Assembly (NCBI GenBank): GCA_963693085.1
Contig: OY856410.1
Location: 1,396,220,363-1,396,284,362, forward strand
Length of the DNA stretch: 64,000 nt
Origin: Alisma plantago-aquatica
Lineage: Eukaryota > Streptophyta > Magnoliopsida > Alismatales > Alismataceae
Direction: 5' to 3'
Part shown: positions 56,670-64,000 of the stretch, piece after piece
Layout: the number at the start of each line of letters is the position of its first letter
Position numbering within the stretch: the first letter of the stretch is position 1
Notes under the pieces: model-generated
Seen by the model: the letters and a program-made list of their open reading frames with translations, nothing else
The model's database searches: none
Told to the model about the DNA's origin: nothing
Made by a program: the position numbers and the translations under genes

Positions 56670-59600
56670 TATGTTGTAGAAATGTTTATTAACCAAATCC
56701 TAACTCCAACTAACTACAAGGTAAATGGTGATAGGACCTAGACATCCGTCCCTAACATGGTATTAGCAAAGAGCAAATGCCAAAGAGTAAATCTTATCAT
56801 ACATGAACTGATAACAAGATAAAATTACCAATCATAATCACAACACTCAACAAGTATTATTAAGCAACATTGTCTTATTTCAAGATTTCAATTCCATATT
56901 AAAGAGTATAATTTTACAAGTCTTTCATGTACACTAGGGATCTTACAACAAGTACACCTGGCATATCTCACCAAGCCATCAACTCTCTATCCATCATTGA
57001 ACCTGTAAGATACATGAAACAAAGTGGGTCAACACACGAGGTGTTGAGTATAGGGTAAAGCTTTGCATAGTTTGGAAAGAGTTGTATAAGTAATGAATAA
57101 GGATAAACAAGTTAAGTGTTTAGCAAAATGAGAGCATGTATTTTATGTCATTGTATTTCAATTATACCATCATAACATGTGTTCATCAATATCGTGTAAT
57201 CCTAAGGCCTTTTATTGATTAACTTCCCATTGGAAGAGTCTATGAGGGTTCTGAAGGTTAGCTAACCCTATTCTTAAGGGACCTCAAGGCCATCTCCTAG
57301 AGATAACCCTTCTATCAACGGTCCATCCTATCTTGACATCTCAAGTAGGATGCCCAACCTTATGTCCTTACCCCAAAATTTCAAGCAGGTGCACAAGGTT
57401 TGTATAATAGAGTTTCTATATTTTGTTTGCAAGTTATCAAACAACGACAATGGGATAAGCATCAAGTACAATATAGAATACTACATGGCAATATTTCAGC
57501 AAGCAAATAAGCATAAATATGTATCACATTTCAAGAAATAAAGTCATAGCCATATAGTTATAAAGCTCATACCTGATTCAAAGGTTTAAAACATATCCTC
57601 GATCATCTATATCACAAGTAACACCTGATTAAGAACAAGATTACATAAATGTATTAGTTCTCATCATTAACCCTAATTAGTTCCATTTTTAGAGTTTTTT
57701 TCAAGTTAGATTCATAGTTATTTATTTACATATATGATGATCTTTTACTGATTTAGAGGTCATCATAAGGGTATGATTCAAGTTTCATGTCATTTTGATG
57801 TTCTATTCATCTTATATGGACATTACATGATTTAAGTCACTTATGTACAAAACTAGGTCATAAGACTCATAATAGGGCAAGAAGGGTTGTAGCTTATCAA
57901 TTCATGAGACCCAAGCATAAGATATGATTTAGGTGAGCAAGATTAGGACATAAGAAGCATATACAACATTAGGTTGATGTCCCCTAGGGTCTAGGCATCA
58001 TAATCCAATCATTTGTATTAACCTTTCAACACACATTTCATCATTAACATAGTTAATATGCCACTTGGAGTAACATAGGACTTAGGTGGACATCCATAAT
58101 AAGGGAAACTTAAGGATTAGTGTACTCTGATTTGGAAGGATAATACATGGGATTAAGTTTCACATCAAGATTGGGGCATAGGAGAGACAAACAAGTAATA
58201 TAAACCACATAAGGCAACCACTTGAGCATTTCAGGTTATACACACCATCATATGTGAATGGTATGGTGGCTGACCTTAAGCATTAAGGTCACCCAACATC
58301 ACAAGATTACTAATTTCAGATATCTAAAATAGTGTGAAGCATCAAGGGGTCAACATCATCATTTGATGTAAAGTATAATAATTCAATGTCATGCATGGGT
58401 CACATCCATGTATATCATGGCATAAGGACCAAACAAGAACATACAGAGATAATGGGTGTGAAATGTGTTATGAAGGTGCCACATGTTACTAATTTCTACA
58501 TAAATCAAACATTAGGTGTCATTGGATAGCAATATTAACCGATCATAACCAAGTTCATCATTAAAGTCTCATGACGAGCTAGATTCATGTGTTGGAGTCA
58601 ACTATAGGGCAAAAAAAGATGATTAAGACCCAAATTGTAACAATATTACATAGAATATATTGATTTAATAATTAGAGATGCAAGGGTGAATAAAAGATAC
58701 CAACTTCATCATGGTTATGCATTAAACATGGTCCAAGTAGTCAAAGATCACATCTTTAGATAAATATAGGAACTAGGAGTATAATCAGGTCATGTAAGCT
58801 ACCTAGATTGTAGATCTTTTTGAGACGATCAATTTGGTATATAATTTCATATATTTTGACCTTAGAATGTGGAAGTTATGCATTTTTTCAAAGAAAAAGC
58901 ATAGCTACTACAAAGAAAGGTAGATAGGGATTTACATTATTATCATTCAAAGAATCTGGGCCTTAGTGGAGTGATCCAGCATTCCATGCACCCTATGCTA
59001 ATATGGCTTGATCACTGGGCCATCCTTTTCAACCATTATTGCACGATCACTCACTTCCTTTAATATCCCACCAACATGTGCCAGCAACCGCTATGGTTCA
59101 CAGTAGAGGTAGTATTATCCCTAGTTCAGTGTAGACTCAGGGGGGATCGTGGGGCTGCTACTACCGCTCTAGCCCCACACCCTACCTTCTTGGGTGTGGC
59201 GGTGCCACAACTCCTATCCGCCAATGCTTGTGGCAGATGGGGGAGAAGGGCCGCATCAGCCATGCAAGGAAGCTGCCCCTGGCTTTGAGCCAACGAAGTT
59301 GATTGCCACCTTGGATGTGGTTGAGAAGTTCATGTGTGGTGGCACCCAAAGTTGTCATCACGGTGGAAACTAGGGTTAGCAGATAGGAGACTGGTAACAC
59401 TCAAATTCAGGCATTTATGCTAAGCATTTATTCATGGTTCTGTGCTGATTATAGCCTTAATATTCCCAAAATAACTCTAGATACTTATCTTTTCATAATT
59501 TATATATCTTTTGAAGATAAAATTTCTCAACTAGCCAATTTCGGGACCTGTAGCCACTGAACTTTAAAAGATGTTTATTCCCCATGATTTCTCCCTAACA

Positions 59601-59677
59601 CATGGTTTTGGTGTAATCTAGGCTTCCATATGTAGTGACCGCTACACTCGGAATGGTCAGGATGAGAGGGCAAAGTC

Positions 59678-59800
59678 ATAACCACTACAAAGGTCTCGAC
59701 CCCTACATTAGTCACAACCACTACAAGGGTCTCGACTGCTACACACGTCTCGATCGCTACAAGGGTTGCAACCGCTACATCCGCTTCGACCATATCACTT
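59678..59800 (+). repeat. Tandem repeat of about 36 bp in the solo LTR
   Basis: Three or more imperfect units built from CACTACAAGGGTCTCGAC and GCTACA-type half-units. Confidence 0.75.
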
Positions 59801-60005
59801 GGCAAGGTAGGGTCGAGGACAAGGGTCAGCGACCGTCCTGACCGTGACATTCCTCTAAAGCGTGATAATCATCTCGACCGTGGTGTCTGTCTCTACCACT
59901 ACACTCAGCACTACCTAGGTCGAGCCCGACACAGTTGGGCTGGTACCAAGTGTAGTGACCGGGACAGGTATTGCAACCAATTATTACATACACTCTACCT
60001 TCATG

Positions 60006-60013
60006 TATAAATA
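60006..60013 (+). promoter_or_regulatory. TATA box in the solo LTR
   Basis: TATAAATA followed by CTCACTCC, well placed within the LTR for its + orientation; could still drive read-out transcription. Confidence 0.6.
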
Positions 60014-62052
60014 CTCACTCCTTGCTACCTGGAGAGGGGTTTCATATATTTTTTATTCCCAGAGCTCCGTGGGAGAGTTCTAAGGTCCAAAAAGGTTGAA
60101 GTGTGCGTCCTACATCCATCCCTTCAGTTTGCTTCCATCTACCATCATCTTCCACCACCATTCACCCATTTCCTACCATTCCTAGCCATCTTCCACCTCC
60201 ATACACCCACCAACCTGTTGTTTGGGGCAGAATCAAAAAGAAAGGAGGCCAAGGAGTCCATAAGACTAAGGAGGATGACTGAAAGATGAGATCTGGCCCA
60301 TACGAAGGCTAAGGAGCGAGAGCCACCTCTCCTCTATGGGCTAAATCTCTTCTTCTTCTCCTTTCTTCTATTGTTCTCCTTTGTTTTTGTATAAATGATG
60401 TTCTTCCATCTTTGTTTGGTGTTAACTATGCTCTTCCATGACTAGTTGATCTCCTTCTAGGCTATGTAGACTGTTTTGGGCATGTTTATATATTATTACC
60501 TTAAGCAAGTAGTTTTTATTCCAGATCTAGTATGTTTTATATTTTATCTTCTCTTTCTGGTTATGATTGCTAGTTTGGTTGATCTCTTTCTTGCTTGAAC
60601 TTCTATTTCTACCTATATTAAGAGATTTGTGTAGAAATAGATAATATAAGGTGGCTTGGGTCATATTCTAAAAAGAAGATGGTTCAAGTGATCTATGCAG
60701 AACCATAGACCCAGGCATGGTCGGGCCCATCCCAGTACGGTCGGGCCCATCATCTGGTTCTACTCAGATCACATCTTTTAGCATCTTAGAATATTATAGA
60801 CCTCAGAGGGTATCTAGAATATTCTAGGGTGTTGATTTGTCATCCTCGAGAGAGGTTCATATCATTGATGGGTTTTAGTCACACTGCATGAAAATGAGTG
60901 GGATGACCCTACAAGAATAGATACCACAATATGTACTATGTTTGGATGTAGGTTGCTTGCTGAGGTGTTTGAGGGTTGTCTACACCCGAGAATGGGTGCA
61001 TAGACTACCCAACTTGTGGTTACATAGTAAGGAACTCCTTCTCTTTGATTATTAGAATCCAACTAGCTTTGTTTTGTTTTATTTACTTTGTTTTGTTTTA
61101 TTTCATGACATTTTGTTAGACTAGTTCTAGTTCCAAACTCTTATCAACATTTGGATTGGCTTAACTAAGTTAAGAGAAAGATTTTAAGCATACTAAATGT
61201 ACCCATGTCCCTGTGTTTGACCCTGTATATCTAATTTGACCCCATAATAAAGTTTTAGGGGTCCTTGAAGGTTTCGGGTTATAAATTTAGAAGTATGATT
61301 CTCCTTTGTGATCGCGCCTCCATTTTTGGAGCACGCACCCAAGGCCGATCAGAGACGACTGAAAAGGAGGTGAGGTTGGGCATCAAAAAGAGTAAAACAA
61401 GAGGGGAAAGAAGGAATGAATGGAGAAAGAAAGTATTTCGTGTTTGATTAAGGCAAAGAAGGTGAGTAATGGCAATGATTGGTGGTGTTGTGGTGGAGTA
61501 GGTGGAGGCAGCGACATTGGCGTTGGCGGTGTGTATAGAGGAAGAAGACACACCCAGACCATTCAACCAAGGGAGGAATTTGTATCTTATCCATTCTATA
61601 GTGTGGATTGGTCCATTTAAATCAAGATAGACCGTGGTGAAAAGAGAAGGGGGAACTAGATCACGTACCTAGATTGGGTCCAAAAATGATCTAAAATCTA
61701 ATTAAATTGATGAACAAAAGATAGATTTTAAATGGCCATAACTTTGGACTCATAGCTTTGATTGAGATGATTCTTATAGTGTTGGAAAGATAATTGAGTC
61801 ATCTACAACAAAAAATACAATAGAGAGAAAGATAATCACGTTCAAGGGCTTCATTTAATCTTTCAATATGGTGATATGACACATAGTTCAAAGATGCAAG
61901 TTCGTGTCACACATTGTAAAATTGATCATGGATGTGACCAAATTGGTTCATCACAATTCTCAACTATGCAATTCATACCCAAATGAGTAAGAAGGCCACT
62001 TGAAGATATAGAACGAGTATAATACAAGAGAGAGAAAATTCAAGTTATCACA

Positions 62053-62057
62053 ATACA
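62053..62057. repeat. Target duplication of the large element, right (ATACA)
   Basis: ATACA immediately after the right LTR end GTTATCACA. Confidence 0.8.
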
Positions 62058-62429
62058 TCACATACCCTCATTAACATGTATGATGTCAAGTTATATTCCA
62101 CATAACTCATTCAACATAACATTAGAGTTTATTAATCCATTTCTTGGTCAGGATCATATGTATCCATAATTAAGGTTAATATGTGAGTTACTCATATTAT
62201 GTTCATTATATGTTTATCTGGGTGTAAACAAGCATGTCACGCTATAACACTAACCCTATTTGGTCAAATCTAATGATCTGAGTACATTATCATCCTATTC
62301 CAAGAATTAAGGTTGCTAGAGTTAGGATAGACAAATCTGAGTATGTTATAGATATGGATGAGTAGTGAAGTGATTGTAGTTGGATTTTGTGCTTGTTCAC
62401 TATTAGTAGTTGGTAGAACTCCTTCTAGA
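62058..62429. other. Unassigned DNA right of the large element
   Basis: Continuation of the target DNA seen at 39398-40467. No recognisable content. Confidence 0.4.
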
Positions 62430-62715
62430 GTCCTATCATTGCCATCTGCATGAGCCTGAGCATGCAAGAGATGACCTCCAGCCCATTCCTATCCTGTGAA
62501 TCGATGAAGTAGAGCACGACCTACTGCATAATAGCCACCTCATGGAGAAAACAAGCGGCCTCCTTGCAGCTCCCGTGGTAGAGAAACATTTTGTCAGCGT
62601 AATCGGACTCGTCCACTACCCACTTGAGCACAACATATTTTATAGCATTGATGTCCTCCTCTATGGTTGTTGGTTCCAAGTTTGCATCATCGACATGAGA
62701 GTTTCATCAGAAGTA
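62430..62715 (-). pseudogene. Unrecognised coding-like remnant
   Basis: The minus strand has a frame with protein-like composition: EPTTIEEDINAIKYVV, then KWVVDESDYADKMFLYHG, then CKEAACFLHEVAIMQ, a stop, then VVLYFIDSQDRNGLEVI, another stop and more. Base composition rises here compared with its surroundings. I do not recognise the family. It may be an exon of a dead host gene or a fragment of another element's protein. Confidence 0.35.
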
Positions 62716-63640
62716 TCTGGTGTTTTGAATCACATTTAGGAATCTCATAGGAGGTTTCATCTAATATCATTGTGCCATGTTGGCCACAAAAGAATCTTCC
62801 CCTCAACATCTTGATGTCCCTTCCTTAGATCTCCTACACCAGTTGTACATGGAAATCATGGTAGTAGTGCTCCACTCCATCCACACACAACAGTAGGTGA
62901 GGTGATGGTTGATCTATATGTCATAGATTGCAAGATGGGACTATGTTTTGATTTTGCAGTATTGAAGAGCGGAGGCACTCAACTCTCACCACTAAAAGAG
63001 GAAGATAGGGCACCAGGCCCTATCTAATGTGTAGTAGGACATGGGCCACAAGGCCTGTCAGCCTATTGTGAGGTATAATAAATTCAAAAACTCCAAATAG
63101 TCCTTACTTTGAAATATCACAGTAACTACATAATTCTCCAAAAAATACATAAAATACTCATCAGAAAGTCTTTTAAATAAGGAACTCAATTTATCAATTT
63201 CAAGTGCTAATTTGAATAAACCATATCTGAATTTCCTAAAGACCTAGTATTTGGGTTTAAGGCTATATTAAGATAGGTTTTGATGTATGGATGTTATTTT
63301 TAGGTGATTTAAGACTTGAATATGAGTACGAAGGCATAATCTAAGGATTTGATTTGGTTTGCTTAATTGGTCCATGCAATTTTATTATTAAGTATTGGTT
63401 TTAGTCACTTTAAAATTTATTATGATGATCAAGATGAATTATATGTGTAGTTACATATTTCAAATTGAGTGTTGTGTGAATGATACCCTAAAGTTATTGA
63501 TTGATTATTATGGTTTCAATTTATTCTAATAATTCATGTCATGTTCGTGTGAAGTCAATTCAAGTTAATTATTTTAATTAATGATGAATCATGTAGTTCA
63601 TTGAATTATCTTGTCCTCATCATGTTACTCTTGAGACCTT
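62716..63640. other. Unassigned DNA
   Basis: AT-rich, no recognisable domain, repeat or LTR end. Confidence 0.4.
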
Positions 63641-64000
63641 GGGCCTTATGAGTTCATATGTAACATAGTAGCACTCTGGTGCAATCATGAGCTCAATTGG
63701 AGCATAAGTTATGGTACTTCAGTGTAAATTAGGAGTTCAAAGGGAACATCGTGTGATCTTGTGGGCCTTATGAGTACATTCATGCATAAGAGCAGACGAC
63801 ACTATAATCAACCACCAATTTTAAATTATATGAATCTAAATTTACTATTCAATTAGTTTCATTTGTCTCCATATTGTTAAGTTATTATTTTGTTAAAATA
63901 ATACTCAATGTTGCTTACGCTAATGTGATTTTTTTTAAATGCATGGTTGGGGATGTGATGTCTGTAAGAGGAAAGAATAAGGGAGCTTAGACAAGGAGAA
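63641..64000 (+). repeat. Partial LTR-like sequence related to the element at 253-7004
   Basis: GCACTCTGGTGCAA and GGTACTTCAGTGTAAATT phrases, then ATGCATGGTTGGGGATGTGATG followed by AGGAAAGAATAAG, recall the tandem block and the ATGCATGGTTGGGG segment at 2505-2860 and 6345-6700, in the same order. The copy is divergent and runs off the window, so its ends are not seen. Confidence 0.55.

Larger units (their letters stand above)
59392..61351 (+). mobile_element. Solo LTR inside the 5' LTR of the large element
   Basis: A 1960-base insertion starting TGGTAACACTC and ending GGCCGATCA, with the 5-bp duplication GAGAC on both sides (59387-59391, 61352-61356). The other LTR (near 53855) has a single GAGAC at this point. 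It contains a TATA box, and near the right end CCCTGTGTTTGACCC, typical wording for the U5 end of Athila/Tat LTRs, giving + orientation. No internal coding region remains. Confidence 0.82.
40468..62052 (-). mobile_element. Large non-autonomous LTR retrotransposon (LARD) with four nested insertions
   Basis: Two related blocks, 40468-54550 and 56672-62052, flank a 2.1-kb internal segment. Left end TGTCACAGAACC and right end GTTATCACA are flanked by a perfect 5-bp duplication ATACA (40463-40467, 62053-62057). Subtracting nested insertions and their duplications leaves LTRs of about 3432 and 3416 bases, which agree closely. A degraded primer site at 56658-56669 and a purine-rich tract at 54551-54592 (both minus strand) set the orientation. 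No gag or pol is present. The LTRs look roughly a tenth different, so it is the older host of the insertions. Confidence 0.85.
56672..62052 (-). repeat. 5' LTR of the large element, interrupted by a solo LTR
   Basis: Aligns with the interrupted copy throughout. It carries a 1960-base insertion at 59392-61351. The GC-rich patch near 59130-59390 and 61357-61560 matches 53600-54060 of the other LTR and holds overlapping spurious open frames. Confidence 0.85.

Overview
The window is a plant nuclear repeat block. Nothing in it looks like an intact host gene. The organism is most likely a flowering plant with a large, repeat-filled genome. The evidence is a CACTA transposon with a TNPD transposase, Athila-type and chromodomain Ty3/gypsy polyproteins, a SIRE-like Ty1/copia polyprotein, initiator-Met tRNA primer sites, and LTRs of 2.3 to 4.8 kb nested several layers deep. 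I cannot name the species.

Layout, left to right. (1) 1-9371: a decayed SIRE-like copia element on the + strand. Its gag is split by a non-autonomous LTR element at 253-7004 (2.9-kb LTRs, about 0.94 kb internal, near-identical 5-bp target duplication). (2) 9372-28052: an Athila-like Ty3/gypsy element on the - strand: 3' LTR, polypurine tract, a long decayed third ORF ending in an Ulp1/C48-like protease domain, a spacer packed with CCGATAC-like words, then integrase and RNase H. Its 5' half is missing. A 7.9-kb CACTA transposon (12387-20285, ATA target duplication) sits in its 3' untranslated region. (3) 28053-39344: a Tekay-like chromovirus on the - strand, inserted in the Athila RNase H, with a complete 4.77-kb 3' LTR, decayed gag-pol with a chromodomain, and a truncated 5' LTR. 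(4) 39345-40467: a possible hAT end and unassigned AT-rich DNA. (5) 40468-62052: a large non-autonomous LTR element with ATACA target duplications and about 3.4-kb LTRs once insertions are subtracted. Nested in it are a TR-GAG element (40782-49637, TCAAC duplication) that itself carries a solo LTR (46748-48331, ACCAA), a LINE-type insertion (51379-53152, 16-bp duplication) and a second solo LTR (59392-61351, GAGAC). (6) 62058-64000: unassigned DNA with a coding-like remnant and, at the edge, LTR-like sequence related to the element in (1).

The elements interact as a nested pile rather than a pathway. Three elements without pol (253-7004, the TR-GAG, and the large 40-62 kb element) share primer-site type, polypurine-side sequence and, for two of them, LTR ends with the chromovirus. 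This suggests they were mobilised by Tekay-type machinery. The observations most worth a second look are two long near-perfect foldbacks inside the CACTA element, the C48 protease domain in the Athila third ORF, the CCGATAC-word spacer shared with that element's LTR, and a field of palindromic repeats in the chromovirus LTR. All coordinates of ends and target duplications were read by eye from the sequence; lineage names come from recognition of protein motifs, not from searches.
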